A DNA stretch of 64,000 bases from Misgurnus anguillicaudatus (taxonomy: Eukaryota > Chordata > Actinopteri > Cypriniformes > Cobitidae). The notes beneath the pieces were generated by a model that was not told the origin of the DNA, searched no databases, and saw only the letters and a list, made by a program, of their open reading frames with translations. The position numbers and the translations under genes were made by a program. This document shows, piece after piece, positions 42,740-54,321 of this stretch. Position 1 is the stretch's first letter. Each line of letters opens with the position of its first letter. The stretch lies in the NCBI RefSeq assembly GCF_027580225.2, contig NC_073354.2, forward strand, positions 10,206,001 to 10,270,000, read 5' to 3'.

Positions 42740-43737
42740 CAGCCCAGTCTCACGAAATTAACTCTTTCCCCCCCATTGACGAGATATCTCGTCAATCAAG
42801 AAAAAACGCTTCCCCGCCAATGACGAGTATTTCCGTCTTTCCGCAATACCGCTATTCCGCAACGTTTTAAAACCGGAAGTATTGCCCTATGGCAAGCTGC
42901 TGCATGTCCGTGTCTGTTTTAAAGATCGCTCTAAATGGGATCTCTATGAAAAGTCCGTAACAAAAATGGAATTTTCTCTGCTTTTTGCTCAAAATGTGGT
43001 GTTTTTGCAGAAACCTACCCATATTCAAAAGCTGGTAACAAAAGGAACTACTGAAGTTAGTAGTAGATGAAACGGGTTTTTTTGTTTGAAAGCAGAGGGT
43101 CTGGTCTTTCATTTGGTAGATTGAATGTTTATATATTTAAAGAAGAACATTTTATGGAAGACATTAAACTTTGGTGAAAATCATGAAAAACGCTGGCGCT
43201 GGCTGGCTGGCAACTTTTTAAAAAACCGCTGGCGGTGAAAGAGTTAAGTACATATAGGTACGTAATTTTTTTTATACTGTCACGAATTTCCTGCATTTTT
43301 TCGTGATCGTATCACAAATTTCTGTTTATGTGTCATTGTCACGTATTGGTTACTCAAGTGTTTTGTCCTATTTTCTTACCATTGCCGCTTCGGTTTAGGG
43401 TTAGATTTACATAAAACGTCTTCCTTACCCAAACCAAACTCTAACCCTAACGCCAGGCGACAATGGTTTAAAATTTTGAAAATATTTTTAAAAATCTGAA
43501 AAAAATGTATAAACCAATACTTAAAGTGACAAAGCAAACACCAAATCTAACCCTAAACCGAAGCGAAAATGGTTTGAAAATAGGAAAAAGCAGTTAAGTA
43601 ACCACTAAGTTGACAATGACACATAAACAGATATTTGTGATACAATCACAAAAAAAAGTGGAATTCGTGACAGTATTACAAAAAATAATAAAAAAAATGA
43701 CATGCCTATAGGCATGTAATATTATGAGACTGGGTAG
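42740..43737. mobile_element. Fold-back element, 8-bp TSD AAAAATAC, interrupted
   Basis: CAGCCCAGTCTCACG and TATGAGACTGGGTAG are the ends, flanked by exact 8-bp AAAAATAC (42732-42739, 43738-43745). The arms share TTACTCAAGTG, CGGTTTAGGGTTAGAT and AACCCTAACGCCAGGCGACA blocks with the element at 16181-17270. A TTAA-flanked element is inserted near its left end. Confidence 0.85.
42762..43243 (-). mobile_element. TTAA-flanked element, copy 2 (CTCTTTCCCC family)
   Basis: CTCTTTCCCCCCCATTGACG and GGCGGTGAAAGAG are the ends, with TTAA on both sides (42758-42761, 43244-43247). It is homologous in reverse to 8565-9357 but lacks the GAAACTWTCG array. It contains a GACGAGATATCTCGTC palindrome near its left end. 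Confidence 0.8.
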
Positions 43738-43745
43738 AAAAATAC

Positions 43746-45210
43746 AGTGGTCCGGACCTCGGTGACGTCATAGATGTCATAAATCATCTCCCTGTGCCTC
43801 TGGATTCAAAACACTCAAAGAAAAAGAGAAAAAATTCAAGTCCGCAGAAGCATGCTGACCTCTGGTTCGGTATTTAGGTATGAGGTTACAAGCTTGATGT
43901 AGCAGAACAGAAGAGTTTGGAACTAATGTTTTGATAATAGAAACATCTCAGTGTTGCTTCTTGAACCTTGAACACAGAGCACTGTGAACCATATATCATT
44001 TCATACTGTGAGTCGCACAAGCAGACATTGTTTTTTGCAATCTGAAACAGCACAGCTGCTTAAATCAGATTGGAAAGGTCCCATGCAGTGTGTAAATATT
44101 TGGAAACAAGAGCTTTGCAGAAAAGTTAAGCATTAGCAGTTATTGTGTGTCTAACAGTTTTTACTATTTGAGAATTAAAAACTTCAGTATGAAGAAGACA
44201 GTGTAAACCATATTCCATAATAATGCTACACGTAGCACAGAATTATCCCACATTGCTGTAATAATAGTGATTATTGGTTGTATGTTTAAATCAGTAAATT
44301 GAGTCTGATTTTCATTATGTATACAAATGTTATTTGATAAAAAAATGCATTAACTTTGTGCAGTCCTGTTTCACGGAAGACATATAAAAAAGATGTTCAT
44401 ACGGCTGGTATGGTTTCTGATTTATTCATCACACAGGAAAGGTACAATGAGGTTGAATGCATTGAATTGTGGGATATCATTCTCTGAGTGCATTTACACA
44501 AATTATGGCAAATGTAGTGAATCATCCACCTTTATGCAAGAGCCAATGCTATTTTGAACGAAGCCTCTTACTGACTGTTAGACAGATTTACTCAAATAAA
44601 TTAATATGTGCAGATCTGGCCATTATCCTAAGTGTGCAAAGTGTCCCCACCAACACATAGACAGATAAGATTGCAGTTTCTATTCCACGGTTGTCATTGG
44701 ATTGCTATGTATATCTTGATGGAGGACCACAGAGTGTTAAAGTTCAGCCAATAATCACAAACATGCAACCACATGAAAAACCCTCTACTGCTATGTCGAA
44801 ACGAATCTTTTGCCAACACTAATATAAAGTGAGAAAAATTGAGACGAATGTAACCTGGGCTCCCTAAATTGGGAACAAGACATTGAGGGGGTACAGTATG
44901 CCTGCGCAACAAGGATGTGGAACATTAGCAGAGATGATGACTGAGTGCAGACAGGACTAAATTGAGATCTTGACATCATGTAAAGAACATACCTAGGCAC
45001 TGCCCACGCGTCTAGTTAAGTAGGGTCTGTAGAAGACATTTCATCATACTTTAGTTTGATAAATGATAAGAGCACAGGATTGTGGATTGTGTATAGTCCA
45101 TGTAACCTGTTTTTAGAACCAGTATATGTGCATTATTTTTAGCTTCAATGCTTTTTACAAATTAATTTAACTGACTAACTATGATTTCTTTGCACTGTAC
45201 ATTAACTTAA
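43746..45210. other. Stretch without confident feature
   Basis: Mostly unique-looking. The part near 44850-44990 (AACCTGGGCTCCCTAAATT) resembles a degraded teleost dispersed repeat, but the limits are unclear. Confidence 0.35.
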
Positions 45211-45212
45211 GC

Positions 45213-46200
45213 TATTACACGGCATTATAAAATGCTTGATTCTGATTGGCCAGTCACAACATTCCAAGAAATGTTATTCCAAGATAATACCTGAAACTAA
45301 TAACACACGGCTGCAAATAATTTTGATAAGTACAGTTTAATATTACACAAAAAATAATTATAAATATGTCTTTTTATAACATGACATTATATTTATAAAT
45401 GATCAAACCAAATAGTGTGTTTGTGACATTTGAACGTCTTGTCTTATCTCAAAACTGAAAATAAACTGGTTTTACACGCAGAAGATCTACATTTATTAAA
45501 AATGAGCAAATAAAATATTTCAAATCAATATTTAATCTTCCTAATCTTACTTATGAGGTAAATATCCATGTAATAAGCGGGATATGCTCCGCAAAGCGTT
45601 AAAACACAGAAGAAGACATAAATGATTCTATTAAAAAAATGATAAAGTATAGCAAAGAAATCCAAGAGGTGACGAGCCACATGAAGACTTTTTTTAACAT
45701 ACCTTAGTTTGAGCCTGTATTAGAAAATTTAAGGAACAATCAATTATTCTGAGATTATATTGTTATTATGAAATATATCGTTTTGTCAAAAGTATCATGC
45801 AAAAATACAGTCGTTACATATGGCGGAGTTTTTTGGCGGATCTATTGCTGATTAAGGTGCACTTTTTTAGGCATAGAGCTGCAAAATGTAACTGTAACGT
45901 CAATAGTAGAATTTGGCAGCTTAAACATTAGCATATAGCACTAACTAGCATATAACGCTAACTCAGCAGTCACAACATTGTAATTAATTGAATGTGTAAT
46001 TTAATGTTAAGGACGTACATCGTGACTGTAACATCACAGTCTGTGTTATGTTGAGATTGGCCTGTTTTCCAGTAGTCTTTTGCATGCACAAGGTTTACAT
46101 AAGGAGGAAACGGTAGTGTTTGAGGCTCACGATATGTCATTACCATGAACAAAAATCGTATTATTCACCTATGCCTAGGTAAATACAGTTTTCCATTCTA
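45213..46200. repeat. Degraded dispersed repeat sequence
   Basis: Positions 45885-45980 match, inverted, 54095-54200 (shared TACTATTGACGTTA and GCTATATGCTAGTTA-like blocks), so at least this part is a two-copy repeat. The beginning (GATTCTGATTGGCC) resembles sequence near 505 in the first hAT-type element. No clean termini were found. Confidence 0.5.
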
Positions 46201-46914
46201 CAGCACATTTAAATCATAAAAGCTAATCAAGAAAGGGCCCACTGGAATTTTAAAAGAATGATGGTCCTGTGTATTCTGTACAGGACATCATGGACTTGGT
46301 ACTGGAGAGATACCATAGCAACTGGGCCCTATAGAGGTCCTAGGTGGTTTGACATGCAGGGTGGCTTAAGCTCAATATTTCCATCATTTTGCTTTATGTG
46401 GATCGGGTCTGCATTGGCCATAGGCGTTTATGGTCTCCAGAGCTGTCCATGGACATGTGAGTACTGTCACACCCCCAGGCTCTTTATTCGATCATGTCCT
46501 TGCTGTGTTATTTGCCTGCCTTCTGCGACCACTGCTGTTTCTCACAAGTTTTACCTCTATCTTCAATAAAGCTCACATTTGAGTTCATAAAAGCGCTGCC
46601 ATTTTGCATTACACTAGCTATAGTTCTTTTTCAGTTTTTATTCGGGTTATACCAAAACCTCTTAAGGGCAAGTCAGTTCACTTGAATAGCTGTTTCTGGA
46701 ACGGCCTTGGGCAGCTATTTCCAGTACACCTGCTTACATAGTCTCTGTTTAGCACAAATTAAAGTAATTTCCCAGTTGACCTAGCAAATGCATGCTGTAG
46801 ATAATCAAATAGGTGACCTTTTGGTTAATGAAGAGAACCCCACATGAAAATTAGGCCAAAACATTTTTTGTCAAAATATTTTCAGGATCAGTCATTTATC
46901 TGGACTTTTGTCTC
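46201..46914. other. Stretch without confident feature
   Basis: A 103-codon open frame (46258-46569) is not recognised. The segment 46463-46565 starts TGTCACACCCCC and ends with AATAAAGCTCACA, vaguely LTR-like, but no partner LTR or TSD exists. Confidence 0.3.
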
Positions 46915-46930
46915 TTAGGGCTCTATCATA

Positions 46931-49144
46931 GGCTGCGTTTACATTTTGCATTAACATGCGATCTCGGTGATCCGTTCACGCAGATCCGATCATTCGTATA
47001 TCAGGACACGGCGCGTTATTAAATGTGGCTTCTGTATCTGGATGTGTGATCGGATCCCGTGCGGGGAGACGTGCGCTGGGTGGATAGCTGTCAATCAAAA
47101 TGGGTACAGCTGTCTTTAGCCACAGGATTTAGGGTTTTCGCGCTAACCGCAATCCCGTATTGTACAGTGCTACTGAGAAGCCAACAGCAGAGAATAACTA
47201 GCAACCCCAACAACCCAGAGCCGTATAAAGAAAGAGTTAAGACACACTTTGATCTCGCCGCCGCGTGGTCACGTGATTTATGTAACGTTCTACAGTTCCA
47301 AACCAAGCAGGGCTGTCAATCTGTTTGCATAGGTTTTCAGCTATTTTAGGTAAATATTAGCTTGTAATGTGAATATAACGTTTTTTTTTTACTAGGGAGT
47401 GATGGAAATACAGTAAATCGGTTAATAAAGGTAAACAGTTAATGGTGACCCAAAGATAACTGTGGTTATCTTATCTATACCAACTACAGCAACACAGTTT
47501 ATCTTTTATTTTTGTAGCAAGAATATGGCTTTATAAATGGCTATCAATCTGCTAAAAACATATTTCCTACACTTTTACTATATTAAAATCACAAAAAAAG
47601 ATCGCTAACGCTGTTATTTGTAACAGAGTGAAGCATAACAGAAACACACTAAATTCATATTTAATTGTATTTATTGTACACATTAAATTTTAATATAATT
47701 ATAAAATGATTTTCGAGGACTTTCTTATAAGGCATTTAGCTTGTCGCTGTTGCCCCCTAGTGTTACTCGTAATATATAAAAAAAGATAAGTATAAAGCAG
47801 ATGGCCACCAGTAATAAAACATTAAACCATTAAATCTATATTATTCACACATTATACACAACTCATTAAAATATAAAAATTTTACTAGTTATTATTAACG
47901 ATAATCATCACCTACAGCAGAGTTCATAAAATATCACTGTTGACTATATTCATAAAATGTCCAAAAATGTAAAGAGAAACGCAATTTCATTGATTTACCA
48001 GCAGGTGCCATTGAAATGAATGGGCTTCAGTGCTGCGTTTGGAACTATGCGTCACTACCGGTCACTACATGAAACGCTGTTACTTCCGCATTCCATTCTT
48101 ACAACGGACGTCTATGTGAGTGTCGTAACTCTATTATTATACGACTCTGCAACAACCGTGATGTTCACATTTTAAGCATTATATTTTTTAGCTTTAAACG
48201 CCTTATCTTTAAAAGCCTTATAGCGTCCGCACCGCGGATGAATGTCCTGTTTAACTTTACCTGAACTTGACTTTCACCCGCATGCTTTAAATCAACAACA
48301 AAATCTGCGTGAAACATGACCGACTCCACTGTTAATAAAGGGCTTTTGGCTCTGCCTGAACTTATATGTATACTTATATTTTAACCATAAACTGTTGTTA
48401 GTTATGTTTCCTGGTAATTTTAATATGATTTAATTAAATGAGCTTACAATTTCCTAAATTTCCTGTTCATAGTGCGTAAGAAGTAATGTAATTTACAAAC
48501 ACATATAAGTAACCTTGCATAAAACCAACACTGAATGAATGTATTTGGTTAATGTTATTATGGTTTGTACGTGTTTTAAAGTAACTTAAAATGTGTTAAA
48601 TGAGACAGAAACAGCCGATTGACCAGAAAGAAGCGCAACATTCACGTTGATATGTCGCCATGGAAACTCAAACATTATAACGAATCTGAATTCTGCCATT
48701 AAATATTAAATCTCTCTATGAATAGGAACATATAACATATGCCTGAATAACTTAAATAAAGTCAGCAGTGTTAAAATGCTTTTGAATATCGATTTATTAA
48801 GATAGTTTTAAGCGTAGCTTCCATTGCTCCACAAATATGAATGTATGCGTCTCTCACCTGCGCTCCATGACCTAACGTCCTTTATTTTTGACAGCTGTCA
48901 GTGAGAGGAGATGATAGTGGGCGGGTTTTTTTGTGACGTTGACCTGTAAATGCAGATACGATGGCTGGATTGCGTTTACATTACACTGAGATCCGATCAC
49001 AATGCGTCCTCGACTACCTCTGCATCAGGACACACAGATCGGATAACATTCCGATCACAGACGCGTTTACACTTGTCTTTTCAATGTGTATGTGGACAAC
49101 ATCCGGATACAGGTCGCATGTTAATGCCAAGTGTAAACGCAGCC
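46931..49144. mobile_element. 2.2-kb TIR element, 3-bp TSD ATA
   Basis: GGCTGCGTTTACATTTTGCA at the left and the right end TTGTAAACGCAGCC-type sequence match over about 40 bp (GCATTAACATGCGA shared). ATA flanks both ends (46928-46930, 49145-49147), and removal restores the host block CTATCATACACCCGG. Subterminal sequence repeats GATCGGAT motifs. No transposase frame is seen in the 2.2 kb. Confidence 0.85.
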
Positions 49145-49240
49145 ATACACCCGGCGGAATGTCTTTTGCTAGTTTCAACCCGGCGCAATGATAATTTTCA
49201 CATTTAACGCCACGTTGTTTAAATAGTAAATGGATTTGCG

Positions 49241-50013
49241 CTAGTGATTGGAAGTTCGGATCATTTTTCTGATTCAGATCTTTGAATCTCGTTCATCAAA
49301 ATGAACAAATCTTTTTTTGAGTCATTTCGTTCTTTCGTTCATTTAAAATATGATTAACTATAATTTCACAAATTACCCCAAAATAACCACTTATGCTAAC
49401 AATTATGACATTTCTAACAAGTTATGAGAAATAAAAAATTAGTTCATCTTTCGGTTCCGAGTCTTTTGTTCTTCCTGTCAGTCCCATAGAGGCTATGCTG
49501 TCAGTACCGGAAAAATAAATGATAAGTTCATTCAAGTCTTGAGTTCGGGTTCGGCCGGGTCCGAGTCCTTATGTCACGTGACCGCTGGTATATCACATTA
49601 AATACAACATTAGATTCGTATTATTGATTGCATCTGAATGTATCCTATATTGTTTTATATTTAGTAATTAAAATACAAAATTTGTGCAAAAACATTATTT
49701 GAAAAATAAAAGTTCCATCTTATTGAAGAACGAAAGACTCGGACCCGACCGAACCCGAACTCGAAAGGTGAACTAATCATTTCTCTTTCTGGTACTGGTA
49801 GCATTGCCTATGGGACTGACAGGAAGAACAAAAGACTCAAACCTGTCCCGAACTCGAGACTCAAGAGAACGATGAACTAATCATTTCTGTTTCAGATTCA
49901 GAACCAATATGTTGCGCAATGCGCATGCGCGGTCAACACAAAATTAACTAATCACTCTCTGAGACAACTCGGTAGTCCCGAGTCATATTAAAGATTCGTT
50001 CAAAATGATGGCA
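49241..50013. repeat. hAT-like repeat (AGTGATTGGAAGTTCGG start), partial
   Basis: AGTGATTGGAAGTTCGGATC at the left is a familiar teleost hAT-like end. Inside are inverted blocks such as AAGACTCGGACCCGACCGAA and ACTCAAGAGAACGATGAACT. It replaces about 85 bp of host sequence that copy A retains, so the junction is a deletion or incomplete insertion. The right end is unclear. Confidence 0.55.
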
Positions 50014-50743
50014 AGTTGCTATTTTGAGGCAACTAAAATAGACTACGCCATTAACCAACTAAAACCTGGTCTAAAGTCAATGGCGCAATATGTTTTTTGT
50101 TATTTAAAGACCGCGTTAGTAAAGGTTTGCTTATCACATACATGGATGCACAGCAGCACAAAAAGGCTTTTAAATATGAAAAATGAATGGATTAAAGTGT
50201 AAAAGATTATTATTGAGTCTCTTGGACATAAATAAGGAATGATTATGAGACTTTAGAAGGCGTAAAGAGCTGCTTCACCTGCAGCCTGGTAAGCAAATAA
50301 ATGATTTGCCTTAAACAAATGCATCTATTTTAAATGTTTTTAAATGCTACCCCATGGATTTATTGTATATGATGACTCTGTACCTGTGGATATGGTGAGA
50401 TAAGAACATTTTTTAAGTAAATGCTTTCTAAACAAACCATGGGGCTGTCCGAGTGCTGAAGGCTCTCCGCACGTTTGTAAATTCTTTATCTCTTGTTTGT
50501 ATTTTTAGAGTACAAACCTTTTTTTGCATATTTGCTAATTATTTTATAAGATAACAATGATAATGTAGGATATCAATACATTTACTGCAATTAAAAGCCT
50601 GCTATTTTACTTCTATGACTGAAAGAAAACGGCTTTTAAAGGTTTTAATAATAATAATAAAAAAAATTAAAAATATGAAAACACAATTTTTTAACATTAT
50701 TCTTAACCTGGTGGTCTTCTTCCTTCGCTTAGTTTTCAGTTTA

Positions 50744-51409
50744 AGGGTGCATCTCATTTCTTTGTCTTACCCCTTCCCCTTACCCCTTCACCTCGGTTTT
50801 GCGCATTCATGCGAGGCGAAGTGGTGTCTCAATTCTCAGTTTGATCAAGGGCTAGGGCCAAGGCGTAGGGATACATAGCCCTTGAAACGAAGTGTGACAA
50901 GGACCACACTTGAAAGAGAGGGGTAAACGTTAACATAGAAATATCTCAGGAGAGCCGGCATCGAGACGTTTTATTGATGAACATCGAACTGTCAAGGAGT
51001 CGCACAAATGAAAGTAATGTTATTTTCTGCAGTTTAATTGAGATTATATTATGACACTCATGTTTTATGATACTTTTAATAAAATGTTCAAGCAGTTTTA
51101 ATTGTAATGTTTTTGTTTTGAATCGCTAATTAAGGCGCTAGCTAGCAGCTAAGTTATGTGCTATTTGTTGAGCTCCGCTTATGCAATCGATACCACAACC
51201 TGAGACAACGGCATCATCTTTGTTTGTCAACGCTTGTCTGTTTACGTAGCAGCCAGTTAGCAGCAAGGGAAGGTGACGGAAATGGTAATCGAGTGGTGTC
51301 TAATTTTTTAGACGAACAATCTGTCTTACCCCTTTTCTCGGTTTCGAGGGGCAAGGGGAAGACGAAGACAAAGGGGAAGGGGTAAGACAGAGAAATGAGA
51401 TTGGCCCTA
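50744..51409. mobile_element. TIR element with polypyrimidine ends
   Basis: AAGGGTGCATCTCATTTCTT and its imperfect inverted match (AGAAATGAGATTGGCCCT) are followed inside by TCTTACCCCTTCCCCTTA and its inverted match. The arms are about 40 bp. TSD not resolved (TTTA/AAAA context). 75-87 codon frames inside are not genes. Confidence 0.75.
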
Positions 51410-51671
51410 AAATTCTGCTTTCTAAATAGGGATTAGGCGCCGGGCGCAACTGGCTTTTAAGGGGATGAGAGCTGAGACTCTCATTGGTTTATTGCACGTT
51501 ACGCCCAAAAAACACCCATTACTCATTAGAAGTTTAGGAACAACCCTTTTAGGCTGTGCGCTTGGTGCATAAACCATTTTTCCCGTCGTTAAATTAGCAA
51601 AAGTGGAATCGGACATGCCCATTTAGACCGTGCGCTTTAGACAATGCGCTTAGATTGTTAAAATAGGGCCC

Positions 51672-52370
51672 ATAATGTTGATAATGCAATGATTTGTATC
51701 ATTCACATCGATAGAAAATACAGTTTATTTATATAAGTATGTCTCATACATACATACAGTGCAGTATAGAAGTGGTGGAGAGGCCTACGAAAAAACTATT
51801 GAATCCCCTAACCAATATGGATCAAAGGGATATATAGACATAACAAACATACAGAAAGACATGTCTAAACATCTTATCACCCCACCATTTGGTTATGCAC
51901 ACCTCTAATGACAGCCATAATGTGGGAAGCCAAAGTGATCACTTCCAAAGTAACCTTTAATTCATGTTTTAGGGGATGCTTCGTTTACATCACTGGTGGA
52001 ACAACTGGTGTGAGGACAGTATAAAGTCTACAAAACAGTTATGGGGTCACTTTAACTCTGATGAATTCAAATTGCTTCATGTACTTGGTGTGACTCTACA
52101 ATAAACGTCTTCACAAACCAATATCACATGGAACCAATCTTACGAATACACTGTATTTCATCTTAAAGTAATGACACTGATCTCTATTTTGTATTGGGCA
52201 TAATGCATATTGCTGATAATAGTCATTTTGCATAGGGCAGAACATTTATCTAACCACTTTAGACAGATTCAAAGATAGCCTGCCTGATCTGTCTCTCCTG
52301 CTTAGTGAACCCATAAACACAAATTTACTTTAAGAATGACTACAGGTATGGGCACTATCTTTTCTAATCC
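51672..52370. other. Stretch without recognised feature
   Basis: Unique-looking sequence. It may continue the eroded LINE seen after 53668, but no protein similarity was read here. Confidence 0.35.
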
Positions 52371-52379
52371 ATTAGAAAC

Positions 52380-53659
52380 CAGTGTTGGCAACGTTACTTT
52401 AAAAAAGTAATTAGTTATAGTTACTAGTTACTTCTCAAAAATAGTAACTGAGTTAGTAACTGCGTTACATCATTATAAAAGTAACTAATTACCAGGCAAA
52501 GTAACTATTGCGTTACTTAAAAAAGTTCAAATATTTCAAATAACTTGGATGCCCCCAATAAAACATTTGTTGAATGAATTAGACACTAAAGAGAAACCAC
52601 TAATTTTGTCCCTTACGAAAATTAACCATGGTTTTGCTACAGTTAAAACCAAAAAACATGGTTACTGCAGTAAAACCATGGTTACCACAAAATAACCATG
52701 GTTTTGACAACAAACCATAATTCACTATGGTTACTGTAGTAAAACCATGGTTTTACTGATAGCAATCAATACGCCAAAAAACCATGGTTACTGCACTTTT
52801 ACCACAAAAACCCCTGGTTAATTTTCGCAAGGAGTGGCAGCATGTGACGATGTGGGGTGCTTTATTAGATCAGAATTACAGACGTGAAGAGCCTCTTTCT
52901 TACTCTGCATAAGTTGCACATTACATAAACATTCTTGCGTTTCACCTCAACGATGGAATAGTAGTGCTTATTATACTTTGTGTTTGCGGCTGCTACCTTT
53001 GAGTTTGTTGTACTTGTCATCATCGCTCTGTCATTGCGGGTGTGGGACTCGCGGACTGCAGCGCGAGGTCCGGGCTGCCTGTGAGTGGCTAGCAGTATCA
53101 ACCGCTGCTCGTTGAGAAGAGAGAGCGATACATGCTCTCGCGTCAGTCTCACGCCAGAAAAGATCGCTCGATTTGTCCTAGTCGCTTTTAGTAAATAAAG
53201 TCGCTAAAGGGGTTTAGAAAGTTGCTAAACTTAGTAACAAAGTCACCAAGTTGGCAACACTGCACTGAACTTCTCGGACTGTGCATGTGTTTGCATATGA
53301 TCTCTGCCTGCCTCTGGTTGGCTAGTGATGGAAATTAAGCCAATCATCACCGTTTATGTGGTTGTCCCACCCCCTCTAACACACACTCACACCAATCAGC
53401 ATCAGTTATGTGTCTCTCAGCCCCCAACACACACACACACTAGAGACAAACATTGCCTTTTTGCCTGTCTGCATGAGAGAACTTACGCTGGTGAAAATCG
53501 CTTTAGTGAGATTAATTATAGTAACGCGCAGCATTTATTGTCAATAACGGTAACGGCGTTATAACGGGAGAAACAGTAATTTATTTGATTACTCGTTACT
53601 GAAAAAAATAACGCCGTTAGTAACGCCGTTTATTTATAACGCCGTTAGTACCATCACTG
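52380..53659. mobile_element. hAT-type element, TSD TTAGAAAC
   Basis: CAGTGTTGGCAACGTTACTT and GTTAGTACCATCACTG are the ends, flanked by exact 8-bp TTAGAAAC (52372-52379, 53660-53667). Subterminal regions are dense in GTTAC/GTAAC motifs. A MITE sits at 52611-52832. No transposase frame. Confidence 0.9.
52611..52832. mobile_element. MITE rich in AACCATGGTT motifs, copy 2
   Basis: CCTTACGAAAATTAACCATG and GGTTAATTTTCGCAAGG are inverted ends. At least six AACCATGG palindromic motifs lie between them. It is nested in the hAT-type element and related to 12503-12669. Confidence 0.75.
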
Positions 53660-53709
53660 TTAGAAACTGTTGCACTCATGACATAAAAAAGGCTAAAGAG
53701 GAAAGTACT

Positions 53710-53860
53710 GGACCATGGTACAACAGTATTTCTCACAATCTAAAGAAAGAAGCTCATAACCTTGAGCGAAAATTGAAAATCGTTTAAACATCTTTAGGCT
53801 TGCATGGAAAGTCAGTATACCCCTATGTGCAGTGAAAACAAAACTCTAAAAGCTGCCAGG
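53710..53860 (+). pseudogene. Eroded LINE fragment
   Basis: One frame reads GPWYNSISHNLKKEAHNLER before a stop at 53785-53787. After a frame shift another reads LAWKVS near 53790-53815. The pattern P-W-Y/F...LK...LER...AW resembles the linker between endonuclease and reverse transcriptase in L2/CR1-like LINEs, as I remember the family. The remainder is missing or unreadable, so this is a dead fragment. Confidence 0.4.
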
Positions 53861-54094
53861 GCCAAACATCTTTGGAAACATCTTGTGTGACGGTGGGGGA
53901 TAAACATCTGATGTTGTTACTGTCAGGATTGATTGTGTTTGGCCGATGTATGTCAAGAACTTCTTGTTTACAGGTTGTTTACATAGTGGTGACTTACAAA
54001 AGAGGGAGTAATAAATGTTCAAAACACTTTTATTTCAATTCAAAATTCAAATATATATATATATTAATTACAGTGCTGTTACAATGCTAAAAAC

Positions 54095-54200
54095 TAAGTT
54101 GTGACTGTTGAGTTAGCGCTATATGCTAGTTAATGATACATGCTAATGTTTACGCTGAAGTTCTACTATTGACGTTATAGTTACGTTTTGCAGGTCCATA
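54095..54200 (-). repeat. Second copy of the 45885-45980 repeat
   Basis: Inverted match to 45885-45980 (GAGTTAGCG, ATGCTAGTTA, CTACTATTGACGTTA blocks in the same order). The limits of the full repeat are not clear. Confidence 0.6.
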
Positions 54201-54321
54201 CTAAAAAACACAAACTTACCACTTAGAAACTTATATAAACAATCTCCAAACAATTGATTCTTCCTCAAATTCTGTATCTTCGTCTGATACATGCTCAAAC
54301 ACAAGGTCTGTTTACACCACT

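Larger units (their letters stand above)
46918..51671 (+). mobile_element. Dispersed cyprinid-type element, copy B, heavily interrupted
   Basis: It begins GGGCTCTATCATA and ends GTTAAAATAGGGCCC, the reverse of copy A at 4276-5480. Host blocks occur at 46918-46930, 49145-49240, 50014-50742 and 51410-51671. They are separated by three insertions (46931-49144, about 49241-50013 and about 50744-51409). Outer flanks are TTA and ATA, so the TSD is eroded. Confidence 0.8.

Noticed and set aside
46463..46570. Possible LTR beginning TGTCACACCC and ending near AATAAAGCTCACA
   Set aside because: Flanking 5-mers differ and there is no partner LTR or internal region.
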